From: Clostridiales bacterium
GTDB taxonomy: Bacteria > Bacillota > Clostridia > HGM11327
NCBI GenBank assembly: GCA_015056475.1
Contig: SVGF01000007.1
Coordinates: 1-34,470, forward strand
Reading direction: 5' to 3'
DNA length: 34,470 nt
The position numbers and the translations under genes were made by a program. The notes beneath the pieces are model-generated. The model had not been told where the DNA came from, searched no databases, and was given only the letters and a program-made list of their open reading frames with translations. Below are positions 8,899 through 17,004 of the stretch, piece by piece; the first letter of the stretch is position 1, and each line of letters starts with the position of its first letter.

Positions 8899-10424
8899 TT
8901 CCAATAATCTCTGTCGAGGCTTCGGTACTGAATAGCCTCCATTATGTGCTTATCCTGAATATCCTTGCTCTGATCAAGGTCCGCCAAGGTTCTTGACACT
9001 TTAAGTATTCTGCTGTATGCACGGGCACTCATCTTAAGCATTGTGAATGCTTTTTTGAGTATATCCTTTTGCTTTTGCGTTATCTGACAATAGAGGTCTA
9101 TATCCTCACTTATGAGCTGTGAGTTACAGAATATTGCTTTACCGTTATAGCGCTCGGTCTGTATCTGCCTTGCGGCTATTACTCTTTCTCTTATGCTCTT
9201 TGAGCTTTCGCCCTTTTCTCTTGATGCCAGCTTATTAAAATCCACCGCGGGGACCTCTATATGAAGATCGAATCTGTCGAGCAATGGAGCTGATATCTTA
9301 CCGAGATAGCGCATTATCTGCTGCTGTGTGCATTGACATTTATGATTTGGATCACCGTAATATCCGCACGGACAGGGATTCATCGATGCAATAAGCATAA
9401 ATCTGCACGGCATGGATATTGAGCCGTTTGCACGTGATATTAAAATATTGCCGTCCTCTATTGGCTGTCTGAGGACCTCCAGAACGTCCTTTTTGAATTC
9501 GGTCAATTCATCAAGAAATAAGATTCCGTTGTGTGCAAGGCTTATTTCGCCCGGTTTTGGTATTCTTCCGCCACCAACAAGTGCAACGTCCGACACAGTA
9601 TGATGTGGCGATCTGAACGGACGGGTCTTTACAATGCCGTCGTTAGGGTCGATGTTTCCCGATATTGAATATATCTTTGTTATCTCTATTGCTTCGTTAT
9701 ACGTTAACGGCGGAAGAATTGAAGGTAATCTCTTTGCGAGCATTGTTTTGCCCGACCCGGGAGGACCAACCATGAGCAAATTATGCCCACCGGCAGCAGC
9801 TATCTCAAGCGCGCGCTTTGCACCCTCCTGACCTCTTACAGCCTCAAAATCCTCGGCAAAATCCACGTTATCAAAATCAAGAACGCCGTCTGCTTTCTTT
9901 GCCTCAACAAGACTGTGGGAGTTTACAGCTTCAACAAGCTCCGCAAGGCTTGAAACGGGGTAAACTGTCATATTTTTTACGTGCTCTGCCTCTTTTACGT
10001 TTGCTAAAGGAATGATGGCAGTTTTGTTTTCGTCTCCTGCAACCGAAAGCAGCATTGGCAAAACGCCGTCCACGGGACGGATGCCGCCGTCAAGCGCAAG
10101 CTCACCAAGAACTATAGGCTCAAAGCCTTCGTCAAACTTAAGCTGACCCGTTGCATTAAGAATGGCGCAAGCTATTGCAAGATCGTAAACCGCGCCTTCC
10201 TTTCTGGTATCTGCGGGAGCAAGATTTGCAATTATTCTTGTTGACGGGAAATAGAATCCGCTGTTACGGATGGCAGAGCGCACTCTTTCGCGAGCTTCCT
10301 TTACTGCGGCGTCGGGCAAGCCTACGACCTCAAAGCCCGGCATACCGTTTGAGATATCGATCTCAACGCTGATAACGTAGCCGTTGATGCCTATCAATCC
10401 GCTGCTTTTAATTTTTCCAAACAT
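8892..10424 (-). CDS. comM: YifB/ComM family magnesium-chelatase-like AAA+ ATPase
   Basis: 510 aa from ATG 10424, supported by GGGAGGAG; the ORF track start is 18 codons too early. The N-terminal ChlI/Lon-like domain opens with MFGKIKSSGLIGINGY. The AAA+ core has Walker A GPPGSGKT (220-227), Walker B GILFLDELTEF, and the cysteine-bearing insert NPCPCGYYGDPNHKCQC. The C-terminal Mg-chelatase-type helical domain closes with MLKMSARAYSRILKVSRTLADL. ComM is a hexameric helicase that promotes branch migration when incoming DNA is recombined in natural transformation. Its overlap with comEC makes this a DNA uptake and integration pair. Confidence 0.95.
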   Translation of the reverse strand: MFGKIKSSGLIGINGYVISVEIDISNGMPGFEVVGLPDAAVKEARERVRSAIRNSGFYFPSTRIIANLAPADTRKEGAVYDLAIACAILNATGQLKFDEGFEPIVLGELALDGGIRPVDGVLPMLLSVAGDENKTAIIPLANVKEAEHVKNMTVYPVSSLAELVEAVNSHSLVEAKKADGVLDFDNVDFAEDFEAVRGQEGAKRALEIAAAGGHNLLMVGPPGSGKTMLAKRLPSILPPLTYNEAIEITKIYSISGNIDPNDGIVKTRPFRSPHHTVSDVALVGGGRIPKPGEISLAHNGILFLDELTEFKKDVLEVLRQPIEDGNILISRANGSISMPCRFMLIASMNPCPCGYYGDPNHKCQCTQQQIMRYLGKISAPLLDRFDLHIEVPAVDFNKLASREKGESSKSIRERVIAARQIQTERYNGKAIFCNSQLISEDIDLYCQITQKQKDILKKAFTMLKMSARAYSRILKVSRTLADLDQSKDIQDKHIMEAIQYRSLDRDYWKW

Positions 10425-10483
10425 AATTCTCCTCCCGATAAAAAAGTAAGCGTGAAAAACACAAACGGTCTCACGCATACGTA

Positions 10484-10861
10484 CTAATAAAACTCTCCAA
10501 AGTCGGAAAAGTCAAATGCATTTTTTATGTGATTCACCACGGGAGGCTCACACATCGTATATACCTCCACAACGTCAAACCGCACAGCGTAATCCTCAAT
10601 GCTGTTCTGAAGAAAATAGTATTGCGCTATCTGCAAATAACGCTTCATTTTGCTTTTTGTTACCGCCTGAGCAGGTGTGCCGTAAGTCATGTGCTTGCGC
10701 GCCTTAACCTCAACAAAAACGTACTCCTCGCCATCGCGAAATATTGCGTCCGCCTCACCGTATGGCGTGACGTAGTTCTTGCGCAGAAGAAGCATCCCGC
10801 CTTTTTTGAGGACTTCAAAAGCAAAGCTTTCAGCCTTTTGCCCTATTTCCCTTGTGTTCAT
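10484..10861 (-). CDS. yraN: YraN family (UPF0102) putative endonuclease
   Basis: 125 aa. The start overlaps the rnhB stop by the four bases ATGA, implying coupled translation. The family has a PD-(D/E)XK-type fold: GEADAI (Asp38), FVEVKARK (Glu51, Lys53) and the conserved KMKRYLQIAQYY helix are present. Its biological role is unsettled, but it is nearly always next to rnhB. About 60 bases separate it from the comM-like gene; a weak GCGTGA...TCACGC stem lies in that gap. Confidence 0.93.
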   Translation of the reverse strand: MNTREIGQKAESFAFEVLKKGGMLLLRKNYVTPYGEADAIFRDGEEYVFVEVKARKHMTYGTPAQAVTKSKMKRYLQIAQYYFLQNSIEDYAVRFDVVEVYTMCEPPVVNHIKNAFDFSDFGEFY

Positions 10862-11523
10862 TTCTTTTGGGGCTTGGGAGTAAGCGCAGTTCTGCAGAAC
10901 ACCTCTCTATGAATTGGGCACAAGCCGTATTTTTTGATAGCCTCAATATGATCGGCTGTACCGTAGCCCTTGTTGGATGCAAAATTATACTCAGGATAGA
11001 GCTTATCGTACTCCTTCATAACTCTGTCCCTTGATACCTTTGCAAGTATGGATGCCGCGGCAATGGAAACGGACCTTGCGTCACCGTTTACAATTGGCTC
11101 AACCTTTGATGCAATATTGAAGGCTACGTTACCGTCTATGAGAACCATATCTGGCTGTATCTTGCAGTTTCTTAACGCCAACTGCATTGCTCTGTTGAGC
11201 GCGTACATAATACCGTGCTCGTTTATTATTTCGTTGTCGGAATAACCGATTCCGTAAGAAGCCGCCTTTTCGATGATTATATCATAAAGTGCTTCTCTGC
11301 ATTTTTCCGACAGCTTCTTTGAATCGTTCACGCCGAACAAAGGCTTTCTCGGATCAATTATTACACAAGCAGCATAAACAGGGCCTGCAAGCGGACCTCT
11401 GCCCGCTTCGTCAACACCCGCAATGTGGATGAACCCCTGACGGGCACAATCCAACTCCAAAGTGCTCATATCCTTATACTGTTTAATAATTCTTGCTTGT
11501 CGTTCTTCTCTTGTTTCTGCCAT
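10858..11523 (-). CDS. rnhB: Ribonuclease HII
   Basis: 221 aa; AAAGGG precedes ATG 11523. RNase HII signatures: GVDEAGRGPLAGPVYAA (Asp38, Glu39), VLIDG (Asp130), SIAAASILAKVSRD and NKGYGTADH. It removes RNA from RNA/DNA hybrids and single ribonucleotides misincorporated in DNA. Length is normal. It is second in the operon, 45 bases after rbgA. Confidence 0.97.
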   Translation of the reverse strand: MAETREERQARIIKQYKDMSTLELDCARQGFIHIAGVDEAGRGPLAGPVYAACVIIDPRKPLFGVNDSKKLSEKCREALYDIIIEKAASYGIGYSDNEIINEHGIMYALNRAMQLALRNCKIQPDMVLIDGNVAFNIASKVEPIVNGDARSVSIAAASILAKVSRDRVMKEYDKLYPEYNFASNKGYGTADHIEAIKKYGLCPIHREVFCRTALTPKPQKK

Positions 11524-11568
11524 AAAATCGCCCTTTCGCTGATTTGCAGGTTATAAGGTAAGGAATAT

Positions 11569-12423
11569 TTATTCCTGTGTTTTTTCTAATGTAATTCTTC
11601 CCAATTTGCCGGCTCTGAAATCGTTGATGATCATTTCGGCGCATCTGTCAACGTCGTTGACTCCGCCCTTCATTTTCATTGATTTCTTTTCGCACACGGC
11701 TTCTATCATTTGCTCACCAAGCTCGTACTCACGTATATCGACCCCGTATCTTGCCAATACCCCCTCGCAGAGCGTATCCTTATACTTAACAAGGAAAGTG
11801 CTTGCAAGTGTGACAGTATCGTAAAGCTCGTTTTTGATGGCGTTTGTTACCATAAGGTTGAGCATTGTAATCTCGTTTTCGAGGTCCGGCCAAAGGAGCC
11901 CGGGGGTATCCATGATCTCAAAATCGGGAGATTCCTTTACCCATTGGTTGTCCTTTGTGACACCCGGCTTATTGCCGGTTTTGGTGCGCGCCTTGCCAAA
12001 GAAATTGTTTATGAACGTGGATTTTCCCGAATTGGGAATACCCGCAACGATCGCTCTGACTGTAACGTTCATTCCGCGCTTTTCAAGAGTTCTGCGCCTT
12101 ATCTCCCCCGCCTTGCTGAGTATGAGCTTTTTAACTTGCTTTACACTCTGGGGATCGGACGCATTCACAGGCATTACAAGCTCTGCGCCCTCAGCCTTTA
12201 GTTGTCTGATCCATTTTGCAGTATCGTCCGGATCTGCAAGATCCGCCTTACTCAAAAGGATTATATTTATTTTTTTGCCGAACAGCTTTTCAAATTTTGG
12301 GTTGATGCTCGATCTCGGCACACGAGCATCTCTGAGCTGTATTACTATATCAGTGCCCTTGAGGTCATCGTTGAGGACTCTGAAGGTCTTCGCCATATGC
12401 CCGGGATACCAATTAACGTTCAT
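11569..12423 (-). CDS. rbgA: Ribosome biogenesis GTPase RbgA (YlqF)
   Basis: 284 aa, with AAAAGGA upstream of ATG 12423. It is a circularly permuted GTPase: the G4 motif LSKADLAD (57-64) comes before G1 GIPNSGKS (128-135) and G3 DTPGLLWP (172-179). MNVNWYPGHMAKT is the diagnostic N-terminus. It acts late in 50S assembly, promoting entry of several late proteins. It is the first gene of rbgA-rnhB-yraN-comM-comEC, transcribed from 12495-12523. Confidence 0.96.
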   Translation of the reverse strand: MNVNWYPGHMAKTFRVLNDDLKGTDIVIQLRDARVPRSSINPKFEKLFGKKINIILLSKADLADPDDTAKWIRQLKAEGAELVMPVNASDPQSVKQVKKLILSKAGEIRRRTLEKRGMNVTVRAIVAGIPNSGKSTFINNFFGKARTKTGNKPGVTKDNQWVKESPDFEIMDTPGLLWPDLENEITMLNLMVTNAIKNELYDTVTLASTFLVKYKDTLCEGVLARYGVDIREYELGEQMIEAVCEKKSMKMKGGVNDVDRCAEMIINDFRAGKLGRITLEKTQE

Positions 12424-12494
12424 ATTGTGTTTCCTTTTCTGTTGGATATAGGTTTGTACCCTTCATTTGCTAGGTTTAATATCCTTGTATACTT

Positions 12495-12523
12495 ATTATA
12501 CATACTCATTTCACAAAAGTCAA
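12495..12523 (-). promoter_or_regulatory. Promoter of the rbgA-rnhB-yraN-comM-comEC operon
   Basis: Minus strand TTGACT (12518-12523), 17-base spacer, TATAAT (12495-12500), giving a leader of about 65 bases before rbgA. Confidence 0.8.
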
Positions 12524-12547
12524 TAGTTGTTCATAATTTTGTTACAA

Positions 12548-13129
12548 TTATTTTTGAAAATCTGCATAATCGTGCACGTACTTTTCTATTTTGCCAAAGG
12601 GTCTTACCTTAAATGCCACCTTTCCCACTACCTCGCTTTCAAGCATCAAGCCGAATTCGTTGTCCTTACTGTCAAGCGAAACGTTACGGTTGTCACCCAT
12701 AACAAAATACTTACCCTCGGGGATCTCACAGTAAATATCTCCGTAAGTCGTTACAGCAAGATAGGGCTCAACAAGAGTGTGACCGTTTCTGTAGACCTTA
12801 CCGCCCTTTATCTCAATAACGTCGCCCGGAACACCTATAACGCGCTTTACGTAATTGACTGTCTGTCCCGATTCCTTTCTTGAGAAAACTATGATATCGC
12901 CTGATTTGGGGTTGCCAAACCAATATGCAGTCTTGTTGAGGAAGACCACCTCGCTATCCTGCAACGTTGGCACCATTGACGTTTTGCTTACCTCAATGAG
13001 CTGGAATACAAAAGTATTCAGCACTATAGCGAGTATCAACGCAGAAACTATCGTTATTAAAGTGTCGCGAATATCCTTTTTGATGTCCTTTTTCTGTGCT
13101 TTGCTTTCTGTTTGATTCATTTGATCCAT
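12548..13129 (-). CDS. lepB: Signal peptidase I (second tandem copy)
   Basis: 193 aa; ATG 13129 follows GAGGT, which overlaps the stop codon of the upstream signal peptidase gene. One N-terminal membrane helix (about 22-46) precedes the catalytic Ser51 in KTSMVPTL; the general-base Lys95 is in NYVKRVIGVPGD; GDNRNVSLDS is the conserved box E. It cleaves signal peptides outside the membrane. It differs clearly from its neighbour over much of its length, so the tandem pair is an old duplication that may have split substrates. Confidence 0.94.
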   Translation of the reverse strand: MDQMNQTESKAQKKDIKKDIRDTLITIVSALILAIVLNTFVFQLIEVSKTSMVPTLQDSEVVFLNKTAYWFGNPKSGDIIVFSRKESGQTVNYVKRVIGVPGDVIEIKGGKVYRNGHTLVEPYLAVTTYGDIYCEIPEGKYFVMGDNRNVSLDSKDNEFGLMLESEVVGKVAFKVRPFGKIEKYVHDYADFQK

Positions 13130-13140
13130 TTATTTTTACC

Positions 13141-13704
13141 TCAATGCTTGTATTCTTTTATTTTTCCCCATGGGAAGACACGAAACATTACCTTTCCCAC
13201 TATCTGTGAATCGGCAATACAACCTACTTGTTCATCACGGCTGTCGGTTGAAACGTTTCTGTTATCTCCAAGGCAAAAATATTTGCCTTCTGGAACCTTT
13301 ATGCTGTATTCACCGTCAGTAATTTCGGCAATATACGGCTCTGTAAGCGGTGTTCCGTTTCGATACACCTGACCATTCAAAATTAATATTTCATCCCCAG
13401 GCAAGCCAATTACGCGCTTTACGTAATTATATTCATCGGCAGGGTTAAAAAACACCACTATATCTCCGCATTGCACGTCGTCAAACCAATATGCACATCT
13501 GCTGACGTACACTCTGGTGCCGCTTTCGATAGTGGGGCGCATGGATATCTGCTCCACCAATACTATCTGAAATAATGCGGTATTTATAACACCTGAAATG
13601 ACCACTGCCACAAAAAAGACTCTCAGCCATTCAAAAAATCCGCTTCCGTACCCACCCGACGGATGAGAAAGCTCGGCGTTTCTCTTAATATCATCGGTAG
13701 CCAA
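13141..13704 (-). CDS. lepB: Signal peptidase I (first tandem copy)
   Basis: 187 aa from a TTG codon at 13704; GGGAGG lies 9 bases upstream and there is no suitable ATG before the membrane helix. The membrane segment is about 24-49, catalytic Ser54 in EQISMRPTI, Lys96 in NYVKRVIGLPGD, and box E GDNRNVSTDSRD. It is the promoter-proximal member of the lepB pair; both are complete and should be active. The TTG start may lower its yield relative to the second copy. Confidence 0.93.
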   Translation of the reverse strand: MATDDIKRNAELSHPSGGYGSGFFEWLRVFFVAVVISGVINTALFQIVLVEQISMRPTIESGTRVYVSRCAYWFDDVQCGDIVVFFNPADEYNYVKRVIGLPGDEILILNGQVYRNGTPLTEPYIAEITDGEYSIKVPEGKYFCLGDNRNVSTDSRDEQVGCIADSQIVGKVMFRVFPWGKIKEYKH

Positions 13705-13731
13705 TAGTTTACGCCTCCCTACTATATATCA

Positions 13732-13760
13732 ATTATACTCCAAACGAATTAGAATTTCAA
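13732..13760 (-). promoter_or_regulatory. Promoter of the tandem signal peptidase genes
   Basis: Minus strand TTGAAA (13755-13760), 17-base spacer, TATAAT (13732-13737), just upstream of the TTG-start gene. It is divergent from spmA. Confidence 0.8.
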
Positions 13761-13844
13761 GTGATTTATTCAAAGTTTTTATAAAATTTATTCATATTCA
13801 TAATATTTTTTGCATCACATTTAATACAACACGGAGGTATGGGT

Positions 13845-14420
13845 ATGATAAACGTGATTTGGGCAATTATGATGATGTCATCAGTCTTCTATATGATTTT
13901 TTCGGGACACAGCGAAAAGATAATCACAAGCATCACAAACGGTGCTTCGAGCGCGGTAGAGCTTTGCATATCGCTTACGGGCATTTACTGCTTTTGGTGT
14001 GGGTTGATGCGAATAGCCGAAGAATCAAAGCTGACCGATAAGCTTGCAAGGCTCCTCTCCCCTTTGCTGAAAAGGCTGTTCAAGGGTGCTTCAAGCGAGG
14101 CTATCGGCGCGATCTCAATGAACATGACCTCAAATATGCTTGGGCTCGGCAACGCAGCCACGCCTTACGGTCTGAAGGCAATGTCACTCCTGCAAAAGGA
14201 ATCGGGGCTTGACGGAATACCCTCGCACAATATGGTACTTCTTGCTGTTATAAACTCAGCCTCGCTGCAGATAATTCCGACCACGGTTATATCTCTGAGA
14301 AGCCAAATGGGAGCAATAGAGCCTGCGTCAATAGTTGCAACGACCGTGCTTTCAACGTTTGTTACAGCGTTAGTTGGAATTCTTCTGTGCAAGCTCATCA
14401 GCAGGCTTTCAAGGAGGTAA
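13845..14420 (+). CDS. spmA: Spore maturation protein A
   Basis: 191 aa from ATG 13845; GGAGG at 13833-13837 is 7 bases upstream, whereas the ATG at 13839 is only one base away. It is a multi-helix membrane protein with the nucleoside-recognition (Gate) domain signature NMTSNMLGLGNAATPYGLKAM. In bacilli and clostridia SpmA and SpmB are needed for proper dehydration of the spore core. A CATAATA at 13799-13805 resembles the -10 element of forespore sigma factors, but no clear -35 was found. The stop codon overlaps the ribosome site of spmB. Confidence 0.93.
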   Translation: MINVIWAIMMMSSVFYMIFSGHSEKIITSITNGASSAVELCISLTGIYCFWCGLMRIAEESKLTDKLARLLSPLLKRLFKGASSEAIGAISMNMTSNMLGLGNAATPYGLKAMSLLQKESGLDGIPSHNMVLLAVINSASLQIIPTTVISLRSQMGAIEPASIVATTVLSTFVTALVGILLCKLISRLSRR

Positions 14421-14422
14421 AA

Positions 14423-14953
14423 ATGAGATTTATATGGCTTTTCAGCACGGTGAGCGTGCCGATACTTGTAATATTTGTTATCGCTTACGGGGTAATACGT
14501 GGAGTTAAGGTATACGATGCCTTTTGCAAGGGAGCTAAGGACGGGCTTTTGCTCATAATAAAGATCTTGCCGTATATATGTGCTACCGTGGTATCCGTTG
14601 GGCTTTTGAGGGATTCAGGGCTGCTGGATATATTCTGCGGTGCATTGAGCGAGCCATTGAGTTCATTTGGAATACCGTCCGAGATAGTTTCACTTTATAT
14701 CATAAGACCGTTTTCGTCATCAGCGGCACTTGGACTTTTGAGCGATATATTCAACACATGCTCGGTCAATTCGTTTGTTGCGGACGTTGCATCAACAATG
14801 ATGGGCTCCACCGAAACGACGTTTTATACAATTTCGCTGTATTACGGGGCTGTTGGAGTAAAAAAGACGCGCTATACCGTTGCCGTTGCAATGATATGCG
14901 ATGCAGTTGCAATGATAAGTGCCGTTTTATTCTGTAAATTACTGTTATCGTAA
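14423..14953 (+). CDS. spmB: Spore maturation protein B
   Basis: 176 aa from ATG 14423, with AAGGAGG overlapping the spmA stop codon; the ORF track start is 12 codons upstream and inside spmA. Hydrophobic, with the second Gate-type domain: RDSGLLDIFCGALSEPL, the conserved LYIIRPFSSSAALGLL and TFYTISLYYGAVG. It is the partner of SpmA in spore core dehydration and is translated from the same message. Confidence 0.93.
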   Translation: MRFIWLFSTVSVPILVIFVIAYGVIRGVKVYDAFCKGAKDGLLLIIKILPYICATVVSVGLLRDSGLLDIFCGALSEPLSSFGIPSEIVSLYIIRPFSSSAALGLLSDIFNTCSVNSFVADVASTMMGSTETTFYTISLYYGAVGVKKTRYTVAVAMICDAVAMISAVLFCKLLLS

Positions 14954-15036
14954 AATTCACTCTTTATTTTTTTGCAAAAGTGTAGTATAATTATATACAG
15001 CATCAGCACAATAATACAAACAAAGGACGTTTACTT

Positions 15037-15237
15037 ATGGAAAAGGCAAAAATAGATAGAATTAACGAGCTTGCGCGCGCTTCAAAGGTACGTGAATTGA
15101 CAGAAGAAGAAAAAACAGAACAAAAGATACTCCGCGACGAATACAGAGCATCATTCAGACTTTCACTCACAAGTCAGCTTGATAATACTGTAATAGTTGA
15201 CCCCGAGGGTAATAGAAGATCACTCAGAAAGAACTAA
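15037..15237 (+). CDS. DUF896 (UPF0291, YnzC-like) small protein
   Basis: 66 aa; AAAGGA precedes ATG 15037. The sequence KIDRINELARASKVRELTEEE, followed by EQKILRDEYRASFR, is the two-helix hairpin typical of DUF896, a small cytoplasmic Firmicutes protein linked in Bacillus to the SOS-region gene ynzC. Function is unknown. It stands alone; TATAAT at 14986-14991 may be its -10, with only a weak -35. It ends at a strong terminator. Confidence 0.9.
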   Translation: MEKAKIDRINELARASKVRELTEEEKTEQKILRDEYRASFRLSLTSQLDNTVIVDPEGNRRSLRKN

Positions 15238-15247
15238 CCCAAAAATT

Positions 15248-15290
15248 TAGCTCGGCTTACCTATAAGGTTTGCCGAGCTTTTTGTTTATT
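15248..15290 (+). terminator. Terminator after the DUF896 gene
   Basis: agctcggc (15249-15256) pairs with gccgagct (15272-15279) around an inner tacct/aggt stem and is followed by TTTTTG. It may also serve the convergent leucine-rich-repeat gene ending at 15286. Confidence 0.8.
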
Positions 15291-16074
15291 CTTTTTTATC
15301 GTCTTCATTCTTTTTTATTGGATTGCCCTCATAGGTACATTCCTTTAATGATATCATTGTTTCAATAGCTGCAATGTCCTCGATCTTGTTATTGTCTATA
15401 TAAAGACGCTCAAGAGTAATGAAATTAAAGAAATCGTTTATATGCTTGAGATTACAGTTCTTAAGAGAGAGCGTTTTGAGTGATGCCATTCTTGTGATGT
15501 TTGAAAGGTCACTCACTCTGTTATCGTCAAGAATGAGCGTTTCAAGCACGGGAAGCTCCGAAAGATATCCAACGATGGATATTCCGCAATCGGTAAGATC
15601 AAGATATTTGAGGTAACTCATATATCTTATATCATCAAGCAATGGCTGGACGCTGGTATCGCTCATAATTTTGAGCTTTTCTATCTGAATATCAAGAATA
15701 GGATCTATTGAAACGCCCGCGAATTTCATTGTAAGCTCTTTGAGGTTGATAGCGTATTCAAGCCCTATAAGCTCGTTTATTTCCACGTCACCGCAATCGA
15801 GGATCTCAAGCTCCTGCATCTGAGCGGCAGTTGGGACGGTATCAATACCGAGCGCGGACTGCACAGCCTGCAAAAGCGCCTCATCATAGAATATCGGCTC
15901 ACCAACCAAGGGCGTGGGAGTTACACTCGGTGCGGGGGTGTTTTGAGGATTACCGCTTGAAACCATCGACGGACCCAGAATAAAACCTACCGAAAGCACC
16001 ACCACAAGTAACACTACCGTAACGGATATAGTTATAATTGTTTTTTCGTTTTGTCTTTTCTTTTCGTATTTCAT
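15286..16074 (-). CDS. Membrane-anchored leucine-rich-repeat protein
   Basis: 262 aa from ATG 16074 (GGAGG just upstream). A short basic cytoplasmic start (KYEKKRQNEK) is followed by one membrane helix (about 13-35), a Pro/Thr-rich linker (NTPAPSVTPTPLVGEP) and an extracellular domain with leucine-rich repeats of the internalin/SDS22 type: LKYLDLTDCGIS, LETLILDDNRVSDLSNI, LKTLSLKNCNLKHI, LERLYIDNNKIEDI. It is probably a surface protein-protein interaction module. The upstream region carries a consensus promoter and a 19-bp palindrome, suggesting regulation. No partner is identified. Confidence 0.82.
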   Translation of the reverse strand: MKYEKKRQNEKTIITISVTVVLLVVVLSVGFILGPSMVSSGNPQNTPAPSVTPTPLVGEPIFYDEALLQAVQSALGIDTVPTAAQMQELEILDCGDVEINELIGLEYAINLKELTMKFAGVSIDPILDIQIEKLKIMSDTSVQPLLDDIRYMSYLKYLDLTDCGISIVGYLSELPVLETLILDDNRVSDLSNITRMASLKTLSLKNCNLKHINDFFNFITLERLYIDNNKIEDIAAIETMISLKECTYEGNPIKKNEDDKKE

Positions 16075-16089
16075 TTTTCCTCCGTACTT

Positions 16090-16108
16090 GGCACAAACGG
16101 TTTGTACC
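16090..16108. promoter_or_regulatory. Near-perfect 19-bp palindrome, possible operator
   Basis: ggcacaaac-g-gtttgtacc: nine-base arms with one mismatch, lying between the promoter and start codon of the leucine-rich-repeat gene, about 30 bases downstream of its -10. It could be a repressor site or a small mRNA hairpin. Confidence 0.45.
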
Positions 16109-16131
16109 CGCAATACTTCATAATCTATTAT

Positions 16132-16160
16132 ATTATAACGGAATTATTGGATATTGTCAA
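16132..16160 (-). promoter_or_regulatory. Consensus promoter of the leucine-rich-repeat gene
   Basis: Minus strand TTGACA (16155-16160), 17 bases, TATAAT (16132-16137). Confidence 0.85.
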
Positions 16161-16293
16161 GTGCTGAAGCTTACAAGCAAAATATTTTTCATTTTGTTCA
16201 TCTTTTGTAAATAATTTATTCGGTATAAATCTTTATATTTTGAAAATAATACCTATACCGTTATTTTTTATAAGGAGGATATCCAAAAATCAT

Positions 16294-17001
16294 ATGAAAA
16301 GTATTTACAGAAAAATAACATTGATACTGCTTGCCGTGGCGTTTGTAGGTTCAATGTTTTTAACCTTTCCCAAGCTGAGCTTTTCGGCAACTGCGGTAAA
16401 ATACGGCTCGCAGGGCAACGTTGTATCAACGATTCAAAGGCGACTTAAAACCTGGGGCTACTACAAAGGTAGTATTGACGGGTATTTCGGTTCACAAACA
16501 GAAAGTGCCGTAAAGGAATTTCAGAGAAAAAACGGTGCTAAGGTCGATGGAATAGTAGGCCCCGAAACTGCCGCACTCATTGGGATAAATCTCAATGGAT
16601 CGTCTTCGTCATCAGGCTCATCATCGTCGTCCGGAACGTCAAGCAATGATCTTTATCTTCTTGCCAAGGTAGTTTACGGTGAAGCACGAGGCGAGCCATA
16701 CACAGGACAGGTTGCAGTTGCAGCTGTTGTGCTGAACAGAGTAAAGTCCCCCGATTTTCCAAACACTATATCGGGAGTGGTATATCAGCCGTGGGCTTTT
16801 ACCTGCGTTAACGACGGTCAGATAAACCTCTCCCCCAACCAGTCAGCCATTAACGCAGCAAGGGACGCATTGAACGGATGGGATCCGTCCTACGGCGCGT
16901 TGTATTACTATAACCCAAAAACAGCAACGAATCAATGGATAAGACAGCTGAAGATACACACCACTATAGGTAATCACGTTTTTGCAAGAGGTGATAAATA
17001 A
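16294..17001 (+). CDS. sleB: Spore cortex-lytic enzyme SleB
   Basis: 235 aa from ATG 16294. TAAGGAGG (16271-16278) is 15 bases upstream, longer than usual, but the TTG at 16240 has no ribosome site. A signal peptide (about 1-32, ending FSA) precedes a peptidoglycan-binding domain (36-97: YGSQGNVVSTIQRRL, GYFGSQTESAVKEFQRKNG), a serine-rich linker (103-117), and the Hydrolase_2/SleB lytic transglycosylase domain (119-235) with the probable catalytic Glu130 in VVYGEARGEP. SleB sits in the spore inner membrane/cortex and degrades cortex peptidoglycan at germination. It is followed at once by ypeB, its required partner. Confidence 0.92.
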   Translation: MKSIYRKITLILLAVAFVGSMFLTFPKLSFSATAVKYGSQGNVVSTIQRRLKTWGYYKGSIDGYFGSQTESAVKEFQRKNGAKVDGIVGPETAALIGINLNGSSSSSGSSSSSGTSSNDLYLLAKVVYGEARGEPYTGQVAVAAVVLNRVKSPDFPNTISGVVYQPWAFTCVNDGQINLSPNQSAINAARDALNGWDPSYGALYYYNPKTATNQWIRQLKIHTTIGNHVFARGDK

Positions 17002-17004
17002 ATT

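Noticed and set aside
10425-10483. Terminator between yraN and the comM-like gene
   Set aside because: The GCGTGA/TCACGC stem has only six pairs, a long loop and an interrupted T tract; the genes keep operon-like order, so it was not called.
12548-13704. Frameshifted single signal peptidase gene
   Set aside because: Each copy has its own start, membrane helix, Ser/Lys dyad and full box E, so they are two complete genes.
13778-13805. Forespore sigma-factor promoter for spmA
   Set aside because: CATAATA resembles a sigma-G/F -10, but no matching -35 at proper spacing was found, so it is mentioned only in the spmA entry.
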